Assembly: GCA_030683705.1 (NCBI GenBank)
Contig: JAUXPP010000060.1
Coordinates: forward strand, 1 to 46,673
DNA: 46,673 bases
From: Polaromonas sp.
GTDB lineage: Bacteria; Pseudomonadota; Gammaproteobacteria; Burkholderiales; Burkholderiaceae_C
Reading direction: 5' to 3'
How positions within the stretch are numbered: the stretch's first letter is position 1; every line of letters begins with the position of its first letter. The notes beneath the pieces were generated by a model, which ran no database searches, was not told where the DNA came from, and was given only the letters and a program-made list of their open reading frames with translations. The position numbers and the translations under genes were made by a program. Of this stretch, positions 33,122 through 44,200 are shown piece by piece.

Positions 33122-33610
33122 TCAGGTTTTTTTGCCGCCCGCCAGATGACCCAGCGGCAGCGCGCTGCTGGCCTTGACCTCGCCCAGCGAAAAGCTGGTG
33201 TGCAGGTCTTTCACATTCGGCAGGTTGATCAGGCTTTTCAGCGCAAAGCGGGAAAAACTGTCCAGGTCCTGCGCCACCACCTGCAGCTCGAAGGTGCCGG
33301 TGCCGCTGATGTAATGGCAGGCAATGATTTCCGGCAGCTTGCGGATGGCCTCTTCCATCACGCTGGTGGCGTCGCCGGTGTTGCGGTCGGCGTCCAGCCG
33401 CACAAAGGCCAGCACGCCCAGGCCGATCTTCTGCCGGTCGATCTCGGCCCGGTAACCCTTGATGAAGCCGCTTTCCTCCAGCGCCCGCACGCGCCGCCAG
33501 CAGGGCGCGGCGCTCAGGCCGACACGCGCGCTGAGCTCGGCATTGCTGAGGCGGCCGTCAGTTTGCAATTCATTCAGGATGGCGATGTCAAACTTGTCGA
33601 GTGTTTCCAT
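33122..33610 (-). CDS. Lrp/AsnC family transcriptional regulator
   Basis: A 162-residue regulator. The N-terminal helix-turn-helix (about 5-60, LDKFDIAILNELQTDGRLSN, then VGLSAAPCWRRVRALEESG) and the C-terminal RAM/AsnC ligand-binding domain (ACHYISGTGTFELQVVAQDL) are both complete. The start is ATG 33608-33610; an in-frame TTG three codons upstream is less likely. The gene is divergent from the indolepyruvate oxidoreductase gene, so it most probably controls that gene in response to an amino acid, as Lrp-type regulators next to such oxidoreductases do. A perfect 15-base palindrome covers its own start codon, which suggests autoregulation. Confidence 0.92.
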   Translation of the reverse strand: METLDKFDIAILNELQTDGRLSNAELSARVGLSAAPCWRRVRALEESGFIKGYRAEIDRQKIGLGVLAFVRLDADRNTGDATSVMEEAIRKLPEIIACHYISGTGTFELQVVAQDLDSFSRFALKSLINLPNVKDLHTSFSLGEVKASSALPLGHLAGGKKT

Positions 33611-33623
33611 AATTGGCAATTAT
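33609..33623. promoter_or_regulatory. Perfect palindrome at the Lrp gene start, candidate Lrp site
   Basis: ATAATTG-G-CAATTAT is a perfect 7-1-7 dyad whose left edge overlaps the Lrp start codon. It is AT-rich and 15 bases long, similar in length and symmetry to Lrp-family sites. Binding here would block the Lrp gene itself. Confidence 0.45.
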
Positions 33624-33666
33624 GCGCAAGATTCTTTCTCGAAGCGCTCGAAACAAGGCATATAAA

Positions 33667-33702
33667 GCAAAGACTTATCTGTTCATCACGCCTACACTTT
33701 GC
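33667..33702. promoter_or_regulatory. Inverted repeat overlapping the oxidoreductase promoter
   Basis: GCAAAG (33667-33672) and CTTTGC (33697-33702) form a spaced dyad that extends imperfectly outwards (TATAAAGCAAAG against CTTTGCTTATA). It covers the -35 region of the putative rightward promoter, so a regulator bound here would control the oxidoreductase gene. Confidence 0.4.
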
Positions 33703-33710
33703 TTATATAT
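33682..33710 (+). promoter_or_regulatory. Putative sigma-70 promoter of the indolepyruvate oxidoreductase gene
   Basis: TTCATC (33682-33687) and TATATA (33705-33710) are separated by 17 bases, about 75 bases before the gene's ATG. The -35 element is weak, as expected for an activated promoter. Confidence 0.4.
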
Positions 33711-33784
33711 AGAGGCGCCACCTATCCGGGGGACAGCTTCTTCGCCCGCCCACAAGGCGGTTTCAGCCCACGACTGGAGACACG

Positions 33785-36700
33785 ATGAACGCCCCCCTGC
33801 CCGAACACATCCGCAAGGCCCTCGAGACGGTCACGCTCGACGACAAATACAGCCTTGATTTTGGGCAGGCCTTCATGAGCGGCGTCCAGGCACTGGTCAA
33901 GCTGCCCATGCTGCAGCGCCAGCGTGATGCGCTGCAAGGCAAAAATACCGCCGGTTTTATCAGCGGTTACCGCGGCTCGCCGCTCGGGGGTTATGACCAG
34001 GCGCTGGTGAAAGCCGCGCCTTTCCTGAAAGCGCAGCACATCGTGTTCCAGCCCGGCGTCAATGAAGAGTTGGCCGCGACCGCGCTGTGGGGCACGCAGC
34101 AACTGGGTTTTTCGCCGCCCGGCACCAACAAGTTCGACGGGGTGTTCGGCATCTGGTACGGCAAGGGCCCGGGCGTGGACCGCTGCTCCGACGTCTTCAA
34201 ACACGCCAACATGGCCGGCACCACGCCCTGGGGCGGGGTGATTGCGGTGGCCGGCGACGACCATGTGGCCAAAAGCTCCACGGCGGCGCACCAGAGCGAC
34301 CACATCTTCAAGGCCTGCGGCCTGCCGGTGTTTTTCCCGGCCAATGTGCAGGAGATCCTGGACTTGGGCGTGCACGCCTTTGCGATGAGCCGTTTTTCCG
34401 GCGTCTGGGCCGGCATGAAAACCATCCAGGAAATTGTCGAGTCCAGCGCCACGGCGATGATCGACCCGGAGCGGGTGCAGATCAAGCTGCCGACCGACTT
34501 CCAGATGCCGGCGGGCGGCGTGCACATCCGCTGGCCCGACGCCGCGCTGGACCAGGAGGCGCGCCTCTTCGACTACAAATGGTATGCCGCGCTGGCCTAC
34601 ATCCGAGCCAACCGCCTCAACTACAACGTGATTGAAGGACCCAACGACCGTTTCGGCATCATCGCCAGCGGCAAGGCCTACAACGACACGCGCCAGGCAT
34701 TAATCGATCTGGGGCTGGACGACGCGAGCTGCCGCCAGCTCGGCATCCGCCTGCACAAGGTCGGCGTGGTCTGGCCGCTGGAGGCCCAGGGCACGCGTGA
34801 ATTTGCGACCGGGCTGCGCGAGATCCTGGTGGTCGAGGAAAAGCGCCAGGTCATCGAGTACCAGCTCAAGGAAGAGCTCTACAACTGGCGCGCCGATGTG
34901 CGTCCCAACATCTACGGCAAGTTCAACGAGGTTGATGGCGACTTCAGCGGCGGTGAATGGTCCATGCCGAACCCGACCGCCAACACCCTGCTGCGTGCCA
35001 ATGCCGACTTGTCACCCTCATTGATTGCGAAGGCGATTGCCCAGCGCGTGCGCAAGCTGGGCCTGGACAGCGACATGATGGCGCGCCTCGATGCGCAACT
35101 CGCCATCCTGGAAGCCAAGGAACGTTCGCTGCAGGTGCTGGAGATCAAGGCAGAGCGCCAGCCCTGGTTCTGTTCGGGCTGTCCGCACAACACCTCGACC
35201 AAGGTGCCCGAAGGTTCACGCGCGATGGCCGGCATCGGCTGCCACTTCATGGCGCTATGGATGGACCGCAGTACCGCCGGCTTTACCCAGATGGGCGGCG
35301 AGGGCGTGCCCTGGGTCGGGCAGCAGCCTTTCACCACCGACCAGCACATTTTTGCCAACCTCGGTGACGGCACCTACTTTCACAGCGGCTCGCTGGCGGT
35401 GCGCCAGGCGATTGCCGCCGGCGTCAACATCACCTACAAGATTCTCTACAACGACGCCGTCGCCATGACCGGCGGCCAGCAGGTCGGCGAGCGGCCCGAA
35501 GGCCATTCGGTGGTGCAGATCGCCCAGTCCATGCGCGCCGAGGGCGTGGCGAAAATCGTGGTGGTGACCGACGAACCGGAGAAATACGACAACGTGACCC
35601 TGGTCGAAGGTGTGGCGGTGCAGCACCGCGACGAGCTCGATGCGATCCAGCGGCAGTTCCGCGAGATCAAGGGCACCACCGTCATCATTTACGACCAGAC
35701 CTGCGCCACCGAAAAGCGCCGCCGCCGCAAACGCGGCAGCCTGGTGGACCCGGCGCGCCGTGTCGTCATCAACGAGCTGGTCTGCGAAGGCTGCGGCGAC
35801 TGCGGTGTGCAGTCCAACTGCCTGAGCGTGGAGCCGCTGGAAACCGAATTTGGCCGCAAGCGCCAGATCAACCAGTCCACCTGCAACAAGGACATGTCCT
35901 GCCTCAAGGGTTTTTGCCCGAGCTTCGTCACGGTCGAGGGTGGCCAGCTCAAGAAAAGGGCCAAGGGCAAGGCGGCCTCGCCGTTCGAGATGGGCGCGCT
36001 GCCCGAGCCGCGCATTCCCGCGACCGAAGGCGTCGATGGCAAGGTCTGGGGCATCGTGGTGGCCGGTGTCGGCGGCACCGGTGTCATCACCATCGGCCAG
36101 TTGCTGGGCATGGCTGGCCATATCGAGGGCAAGGGCATCGTCACGCAGGACGCCGGTGGCCTGGCGCAAAAGGGCGGCGCCACCTGGAGCCATGTACTGA
36201 TTGGCGCGACCCAGGACGCCATCCGCACCACCCGTGTCGGCATGGCCGGGGCCGACCTGATCATCGGCTGCGACCCGATCGTGGCGGCCGGCAAGGAGAC
36301 GGTACTGCGCATGCGCGAGGGCCGCACCCATGTGGCGCTCAACTCCTACAGTACGCCCACAGCCGCCTTTGTGCGCAACGCCAACTGGCAGAACCCCGCC
36401 CAGGCCTGTGCCGCGGAAATTGTCAAGGCGGTGGGTGTGGCCGGGGTCGGCGCCTTCAATGCCGACGCGGCTTCCACGAAACTGATGGGCGACAGCATTT
36501 ACACCAACCCGATGATGCTGGGTTACGCCTGGCAAAAGGGCTGGATCCCGCTGGAATATGCCTCGCTGATGCGTGCCATCGAGCTCAACGCGGTGGCGGT
36601 GGACAACAACAAGACGGCTTTTGAGTGGGGCCGCCGCGCTGCCCACGACCCGGCCTCGGTGGAAAAGCTGCTGGGTTCTGCCCAGGTGATCGCCATGCCG

Positions 36701-37366
36701 GCGCCACGCCAGGCCCTGGTGGAGCTGGTGGCACGCCGGGTGGCCTTTCTGACGGACTACCAGAACGCGGCCTATGCAAAGCGCTACGAAAGTTTCGTAG
36801 GGCGGGTGCAGCAGGCCGAGTCGGCGCTGGGCAAGACCCAACTCACCGAAGCCGTCGCGCGTTACCTGTTCAAGCTGATGGCCTACAAGGACGAATACGA
36901 GGTCGCGCGCCTGCACACCGACCGCAGTTTCCACGACAAGGTGGGCGCGATGTTTGAAGGCGACTTCAAGCTGAACTACCACCTGGCGCCGCCCATGATC
37001 GCCAAAACCAATGACAAGGGTGAACTGCAAAAACAGGCATTCGGCCCGTGGATGCTCACAGCCTTCAGGCTGCTGGCGCGGCTCAAGGGGCTGCGCGGCA
37101 CCGCGCTGGACCCGTTCAGCCGGACCGACGAGCGAAAGATGGAGCGTGCCCTGATCGCCCAGTACGAAAGCAGCATCGAGGAGATCCTGCGCTCCCTGGA
37201 CGCCGGCAACCATGCGGCGGCCCTGGAGGTGGCGCGTATCCCGGAACTGATCAAGGGTTACGGCCATGTGAAGGCGCGCCATGCTGTGCTGGCACAGCAG
37301 CAGTGGACGGCTGCACTCGCGGCATTTCGCCAGCCGCCGGTGGACAGCAAGCAGCGGGCCGCCTGA
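33785..37366 (+). CDS. Indolepyruvate ferredoxin oxidoreductase (fused alpha/beta chains)
   Basis: A 1193-residue fused enzyme of the IorAB type that decarboxylates aryl- or branched-chain 2-oxo acids to acyl-CoA, passing electrons to ferredoxin. An N-terminal pyrimidine-binding/TPP region (GYRGSPLGGYDQAL, HQSDHIFKACGLP) precedes the TPP-pyrophosphate region (CSGCPHNTSTKVPEGSRAM, GDGTYFHSGSLAVRQAI). A ferredoxin-like cluster follows at about 666-680 (CEGCGDCGVQSNC) with a second cysteine set (CNKDMSCLKGFC). The gamma-like domain begins with VGGTGVITIGQLLGMAG at about residue 760. A GGAGA site precedes the ATG. The divergent Lrp gene suggests amino-acid-dependent control, with a role in aromatic amino acid breakdown. 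Confidence 0.93.
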   Translation: MNAPLPEHIRKALETVTLDDKYSLDFGQAFMSGVQALVKLPMLQRQRDALQGKNTAGFISGYRGSPLGGYDQALVKAAPFLKAQHIVFQPGVNEELAATALWGTQQLGFSPPGTNKFDGVFGIWYGKGPGVDRCSDVFKHANMAGTTPWGGVIAVAGDDHVAKSSTAAHQSDHIFKACGLPVFFPANVQEILDLGVHAFAMSRFSGVWAGMKTIQEIVESSATAMIDPERVQIKLPTDFQMPAGGVHIRWPDAALDQEARLFDYKWYAALAYIRANRLNYNVIEGPNDRFGIIASGKAYNDTRQALIDLGLDDASCRQLGIRLHKVGVVWPLEAQGTREFATGLREILVVEEKRQVIEYQLKEELYNWRADVRPNIYGKFNEVDGDFSGGEWSMPNPTANTLLRANADLSPSLIAKAIAQRVRKLGLDSDMMARLDAQLAILEAKERSLQVLEIKAERQPWFCSGCPHNTSTKVPEGSRAMAGIGCHFMALWMDRSTAGFTQMGGEGVPWVGQQPFTTDQHIFANLGDGTYFHSGSLAVRQAIAAGVNITYKILYNDAVAMTGGQQVGERPEGHSVVQIAQSMRAEGVAKIVVVTDEPEKYDNVTLVEGVAVQHRDELDAIQRQFREIKGTTVIIYDQTCATEKRRRRKRGSLVDPARRVVINELVCEGCGDCGVQSNCLSVEPLETEFGRKRQINQSTCNKDMSCLKGFCPSFVTVEGGQLKKRAKGKAASPFEMGALPEPRIPATEGVDGKVWGIVVAGVGGTGVITIGQLLGMAGHIEGKGIVTQDAGGLAQKGGATWSHVLIGATQDAIRTTRVGMAGADLIIGCDPIVAAGKETVLRMREGRTHVALNSYSTPTAAFVRNANWQNPAQACAAEIVKAVGVAGVGAFNADAASTKLMGDSIYTNPMMLGYAWQKGWIPLEYASLMRAIELNAVAVDNNKTAFEWGRRAAHDPASVEKLLGSAQVIAMPAPRQALVELVARRVAFLTDYQNAAYAKRYESFVGRVQQAESALGKTQLTEAVARYLFKLMAYKDEYEVARLHTDRSFHDKVGAMFEGDFKLNYHLAPPMIAKTNDKGELQKQAFGPWMLTAFRLLARLKGLRGTALDPFSRTDERKMERALIAQYESSIEEILRSLDAGNHAAALEVARIPELIKGYGHVKARHAVLAQQQWTAALAAFRQPPVDSKQRAA

Positions 37367-37549
37367 CGCGAGGCGCCGGCGCCCGTTCGCCATAAAAGCA
37401 CGGTTTGTGTCGCGCTTGCCTGATGCGGGCCCAGAGCCCCCGCCAGGCCGCGGGTTACAACTTTTTACCTTTACCCGGCCGCATACAATCAGGCCCTCTG
37501 CGCCCCGCGGTGTGACCCGGGGTGCCTTACCCTTGTTGTGGAGTTCGCC

Positions 37550-37882
37550 GTGTTTATTTCTTCCGCGTTTGCCCAAACCGCCCCCGCTGCCGCTGCCGAA
37601 GGCGGCATGATGTCTTCGCTCACCAGCATGTTGCCGCTGGTACTGATGTTCGTGGTTCTCTACTTCGTGATGATCCGTCCGCAGATGAAAAAGCAGAAGG
37701 AGCACCGCGCCATGATCGACGCGCTGGCCAAGGGCGACGAGGTGGTGACGGCCGGCGGCGTGCTGGGCAAGGTCACCAAAATGGGCGAAGCCTACCTCGG
37801 CATCGAGGTTGCCAACGGTGTTGAAATCCAGCTGCAGCGCAGCGCGATCGTGCAGGTCCTGCCCAAAGGCAGCATCAAGTAA
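37550..37882 (+). CDS. yajC: Preprotein translocase subunit YajC
   Basis: A 110-residue small membrane protein of the SecDF-YajC complex, the same length as the E. coli protein. One membrane helix (MLPLVLMFVVLYFVMIRP) is followed by QMKKQKEHRAMIDALAKGDEV and the conserved TAGGVLGKV and GVEIQLQRSAI. The GTG at 37550 is preferred because TGGAG (37539-37543) lies seven bases upstream; a GTG at 37538 overlaps this site. A TACAAT at 37484-37489 may be the -10 of the operon's promoter. secD and secF follow. In many proteobacteria tgt/queA precede yajC; here the oxidoreductase gene does. Confidence 0.93.
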   Translation: MFISSAFAQTAPAAAAEGGMMSSLTSMLPLVLMFVVLYFVMIRPQMKKQKEHRAMIDALAKGDEVVTAGGVLGKVTKMGEAYLGIEVANGVEIQLQRSAIVQVLPKGSIK

Positions 37883-37957
37883 GCAGAAGACGGTTTTTCC
37901 CAGGGCCGGCCCGCGCCAGCCCGTCCAGTCCCCTCGTTTCCCAGGAACAGTACGCTC

Positions 37958-39859
37958 ATGAATCGTTATCCGGTCTGGAAGTACGCGATCATCGTCGTCG
38001 CCTTGCTGATTGCCGCGTTGTACACGCTGCCCAATTTTTTCGGCGAGGCGCCAGCCGTTCAGGTGTCCAGTGCCAGGACCAGCGTGAAGATCGACAGCAC
38101 CACGGTCGCGCGTGTGGAGCAGGCCCTGAAGGACGCCAATCTCGTCCCCGAGGCGGTGAATTTTGATGCCACATCGGTCAAGGCGCGCTTTGGCGATACC
38201 GACACGCAGCTCAAGGCCAAGGATGCCATCGAAAAAGCCTTGTCACCCGACCCCGCCAATCCTTCCTACATCGTCGCACTCAACCTGCTGTCGCGTTCGC
38301 CCACGTGGCTGACCGCCCTGAATGCGCGTCCCATGTACCTGGGGCTGGATTTGCGTGGCGGCGTGCATTTCATGCTGCAGGTGGACATGCAGGCGGCGCT
38401 GACGAAAAGGGCTGAATCGCTGGCTGGCGATCTGCGGCTGGTGCTGCGCGAGAAGAACATCCGTCACGGCGGGATCAACCGCAACGGCCAGACGATCGAA
38501 CTGAAATTCCGCGATGCCGCCACGCTGGAAGCGGCCAGGCGGATTTTCCAGGACCAGTTTGCTGACCTGCAAACGGTGGAGACGCCGGACGGCGCCGAGT
38601 ACCGCGTGGTGGCGCGCATCAAGCCGGAAGCGGCCAGGCTGGTCCAGGACCAGGCGCTCAAGCAGAACATGGTGACCTTGCACCACCGCATCAACGAGCT
38701 GGGTGTGGCCGAGCCGGTGATCCAGCAGCAGGGACTGGACCGCATCGTGGTGCAGCTTCCCGGGGTGCAGGACACGGCCAAGGCCAAGGACATCCTGGGC
38801 CGCACCGCCACGCTGGAAATGCGCCTGGTCGACGAAAGCAGCGAAGGCCGCGCCGCCGAGGCCGGCACGGGTGCGGTGCCTTTCGGCTCGGAGCGTTTTC
38901 TCGAGCGTGACGGCCGGCCCGTGATTGTCAAAAAGCAGGTCATCATCACCGGCGAAAGCCTGACCGATGCCCAGCCGGGCTTCGACTCGCAGAGCCAGCA
39001 GCCCAAGGTCGATCTGACGGTGGATGCCAAGGGTGGCCGCATCATGCGTGACACCAGCCGTGAAAACGTCAAGAAACGCATGGCCATCGTGCTGTTTGAA
39101 AAGGGCAAGGGTGAGGTGCTGACCGCGCCGGTGATCCAGAGCGAACTGGGCAACCGTTTCCAGATATCCGGCTCCATGACCGTGGTTGAAGCCAACGACC
39201 TGGCCCTGTTGCTGCGCGCCGGCTCACTCGCCGCGCCCATGGAAATCATCGAGGAGCGCACCATTGGCCCCAGCCTGGGCGCGGAAAACATTGCCAAGGG
39301 CTTCAACAGCGTGGCCTGGGGTTTCCTGGTGATCGTGGCCTTCATGGCGGTTTATTACATGTTGTTCGGCCTGTTTTCCGGCCTGGCGCTGGCGGTCAAC
39401 CTGATGCTGCTGGTGGCTGTGCTGTCGATGCTGCAGGCGACGCTGACCCTGCCGGGCATGGCGGCGATGGCGCTGGCCCTGGGCATGGCGATCGACTCCA
39501 ACGTGCTGATCAATGAACGGGTGCGGGAAGAGTTGCGCAATGGCGCTTCGGCGCAGGCGGCCATCCATACCGGTTATGAACGCGCCTGGGCCACCATCCT
39601 GGACTCCAACATCACCACACTGATCGCCGGCATGGCCCTGCTGGCCTTCGGCTCGGGGCCGGTGCGCGGCTTTGCGGTGGTGCACGTCATCGGCATTCTG
39701 ACCAGCATGTTCTCGGCGGTATTTTTCTCGCGCGGGCTGGTCAATCTCTGGTACGGTCGGCAAAAGAAGCTCAAATCCGTGTCCATCGGCACCATTTGGC
39801 GTCCGGCTGGCAGCGCAGGTGTTCCCGCCAAGTCCGGCACCTCCGCGCCGTCGGTCTAG
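37958..39859 (+). CDS. secD: Protein translocase subunit SecD
   Basis: A 633-residue inner-membrane protein that uses the proton gradient to help pull secreted proteins out of SecYEG. A first helix at about 7-27 is followed by the large periplasmic P1 domain, beginning after LGLDLRGGVHFMLQVDM (about residue 127) and including PVIQQQGLDRIVVQLPG. Five C-terminal helices include the SecD signature LALGMAIDSNVLINERVREEL and the last loop NITTLIAGMALLAFGSGPVRGF, kept here in parts only. The start is ATG 37958, 75 bases after yajC. The length is typical for betaproteobacteria. secF follows in the same operon after 27 bases. Confidence 0.95.
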   Translation: MNRYPVWKYAIIVVALLIAALYTLPNFFGEAPAVQVSSARTSVKIDSTTVARVEQALKDANLVPEAVNFDATSVKARFGDTDTQLKAKDAIEKALSPDPANPSYIVALNLLSRSPTWLTALNARPMYLGLDLRGGVHFMLQVDMQAALTKRAESLAGDLRLVLREKNIRHGGINRNGQTIELKFRDAATLEAARRIFQDQFADLQTVETPDGAEYRVVARIKPEAARLVQDQALKQNMVTLHHRINELGVAEPVIQQQGLDRIVVQLPGVQDTAKAKDILGRTATLEMRLVDESSEGRAAEAGTGAVPFGSERFLERDGRPVIVKKQVIITGESLTDAQPGFDSQSQQPKVDLTVDAKGGRIMRDTSRENVKKRMAIVLFEKGKGEVLTAPVIQSELGNRFQISGSMTVVEANDLALLLRAGSLAAPMEIIEERTIGPSLGAENIAKGFNSVAWGFLVIVAFMAVYYMLFGLFSGLALAVNLMLLVAVLSMLQATLTLPGMAAMALALGMAIDSNVLINERVREELRNGASAQAAIHTGYERAWATILDSNITTLIAGMALLAFGSGPVRGFAVVHVIGILTSMFSAVFFSRGLVNLWYGRQKKLKSVSIGTIWRPAGSAGVPAKSGTSAPSV

Positions 39860-39886
39860 GCAACAGAACAAGAAGGAGAGGACCTC

Positions 39887-40843
39887 ATGGAGTTTTTCAA
39901 GATCCGCAAGGACATCCCGTTCATGCGGCATGCCCTGGTCTTCAATGTGATCTCGTTCAGCACCTTTGTGCTGGCGGTGTTTTTCCTGTTCTCGCGCGGC
40001 CTGCACCTGTCGGTGGAATTCACCGGCGGCACGGTGATGGAGGTCAGCTACTCCCAGCCCGCGGATGTCGAGAAAGTTCGTGGAACCGTGGCCGGCCTCG
40101 GGTTTACCGATGTGCAGGTGCAGAATTTCGGCACGACGCGTGACGTGATCATCCGCCTGCCGGCGCAAAAAGGCGTGACCACCGCCCAGCAAAGCGACAG
40201 GGTGATGGAGGCACTCAAGGCCGGGGACCCGCAAATCGTGTTGCGCCGGACCGAGTTTGTCGGTCCGCAGGTCGGGGAAGAACTGGCCCAGGACGGCCTG
40301 AAGGCGCTGGCCATGGTGGTGGTCGGCATCATGATTTACCTGGCGTTCCGCTTTGAGTGGAAGTACGCGGTGGCGGCCATCATTGCCAACCTGCATGACG
40401 TCGTGATCATCCTCGGGTTTTTCGCCTTTTTTCAGTGGGAATTTTCACTGGCGGTGCTGGCCGCGGTGCTGGCGGTGCTGGGTTATTCCGTGAATGAATC
40501 GGTGGTGATTTTTGACCGGATCCGCGAGAACTTCCGGCGCTACCGCAAGATGGACACGACCCAGATCATCGACAACGCCATCACCTCGACCATCAGCCGC
40601 ACCATCATCACCCATGGCTCCACGCAGATCATGGTGCTGTCGATGCTGCTGTTTGGCGGACCGACACTGTTTTACTTTGCGCTGGCACTGACCATCGGCA
40701 TCTGTTTCGGCATCTACTCCTCCGTGTTCGTGGCCGCCGCGATTGCGATGTGGCTGGGCATCAAGCGTGAAGACCTGGTCAAACCGTCTTCAGGCAAGAA
40801 GGACGAGAACCCGAACGATCCCAATGCCGGAGCCACGGTGTAA
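39887..40843 (+). CDS. secF: Protein translocase subunit SecF
   Basis: A 318-residue partner of SecD. The conserved elements are a first helix (HALVFNVISFSTFVLAVFFL), LSVEFTGGTVMEVSYSQP at the start of the periplasmic domain, EELAQDGLKALAMVVVGIM, and the signature GYSVNESVVIFDRIRENFR with TISRTIITHGSTQIMVLSML. A strong AAGGAGAGG site (39871-39879) precedes the ATG. It forms the six-helix heterodimer with SecD that completes protein export on the periplasmic side. The C-terminal tail after the last helix is short and charged. The DUF1631 gene starts 27 bases downstream and may be transcribed with the sec genes. Confidence 0.95.
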   Translation: MEFFKIRKDIPFMRHALVFNVISFSTFVLAVFFLFSRGLHLSVEFTGGTVMEVSYSQPADVEKVRGTVAGLGFTDVQVQNFGTTRDVIIRLPAQKGVTTAQQSDRVMEALKAGDPQIVLRRTEFVGPQVGEELAQDGLKALAMVVVGIMIYLAFRFEWKYAVAAIIANLHDVVIILGFFAFFQWEFSLAVLAAVLAVLGYSVNESVVIFDRIRENFRRYRKMDTTQIIDNAITSTISRTIITHGSTQIMVLSMLLFGGPTLFYFALALTIGICFGIYSSVFVAAAIAMWLGIKREDLVKPSSGKKDENPNDPNAGATV

Positions 40844-40870
40844 GCTGAGGCTCCAGAACTGATCACGGCC

Positions 40871-43525
<2,655 letters not shown>

Positions 43526-43536
43526 CCGGGAGCTCG

Positions 43537-43564
43537 TTTTTCCTCGGGGTTTCCCGAGGAAAAA
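43537..43564. other. Perfect 12-base-pair hairpin between convergent genes
   Basis: TTTTTCCTCGGG pairs exactly with CCCGAGGAAAAA around a GTTT loop, 12 bases after the DUF1631 gene stop and 55 bases before the end of smg. The T-run is 5' and the A-run 3' of the stem in either reading direction, so it lacks the trailing U-tract of an intrinsic terminator. It may still mark the 3' ends of both transcripts, for example as an RNA-stabilising hairpin. Confidence 0.55.
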
Positions 43565-43618
43565 TGCCTCCCCTCGCGGGGCAGCGCATGACCCGAAGTG
43601 AAAAGCGTGGGGACCTAT

Positions 43619-44143
43619 TTAATGCGCCACGCGGAAATCCGCGTCGTCGCAGAGTTCGTCGAGGACCAGGGCATCGGGCTCTTCGCCGAAGCTCCAGTAG
43701 ACCATCAGCACGATGATCTTCAGGTCATCGAGTTCAAGCGGATCGCCGGGAGCAGCCATGGCGCGGTCCATCACGATTTCCCGCATGTGGGGCGGCAGCA
43801 CCCCCGAGGACTCTAGAAAGCTGACAAAACCCAGGGCCTGCGCCCCCAGGTGTTCCTGCTCGGCCACTGAGTAGACGCGCAGGCTGCCGGCCGACTGGGG
43901 CTGGAAGGCCGGTGTTGCGGGGGGCAGCGGTGCCGGGCTGTTTTTTCCCGCCGGGGCCGTCCCGGGCATGCCGCGCTGTGTGTTCTGGGCCGCGATGTTC
44001 AGGCCGTCGAGCCAGACCAGCGCCGCCTCGATTTCCTCGGCTTCAAAGCCCACCGCGGTGAGTTTGCGGCTCAACTGGTGCAACTCCGGGCAGGCGTCGC
44101 CTTGCCAATAATTTTCGTAAACATACACCAGCACTTCAAACAT
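43619..44143 (-). CDS. smg: Smg family protein (DUF494)
   Basis: A 174-residue protein of the Smg/DUF494 family, whose members are regularly encoded next to dprA in beta- and gammaproteobacteria; the molecular role is unknown. The N-terminal FEVLVYVYENYW and the C-terminal LPPHMREIVMDRAMA and LKIIVLMVYWSFGEEP are the conserved blocks. Between about residues 56 and 85 is a proline/alanine-rich variable linker. It is downstream of dprA on the same strand with a 57-base gap; an AT-rich TTATATTGG-like sequence just before its start could be its own -10 region, inside the end of the dprA transcript. Confidence 0.93.
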   Translation of the reverse strand: MFEVLVYVYENYWQGDACPELHQLSRKLTAVGFEAEEIEAALVWLDGLNIAAQNTQRGMPGTAPAGKNSPAPLPPATPAFQPQSAGSLRVYSVAEQEHLGAQALGFVSFLESSGVLPPHMREIVMDRAMAAPGDPLELDDLKIIVLMVYWSFGEEPDALVLDELCDDADFRVAH

Positions 44144-44200
44144 GCATCCAATATAACGCAGTTATTGCGCCCGGCGCGTCTGTGCTTTGGGGCGCCTGGT

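Noticed and set aside
35255..37705. An 816-codon open frame antisense to the indolepyruvate oxidoreductase gene
   Set aside because: Shadow of the oxidoreductase; it also runs into the yajC region without any motif.
43537..43564. Canonical intrinsic terminator between the DUF1631 gene and smg
   Set aside because: The hairpin is perfect, but there is no U-tract on its 3' side on either strand, so I list it as a hairpin only.
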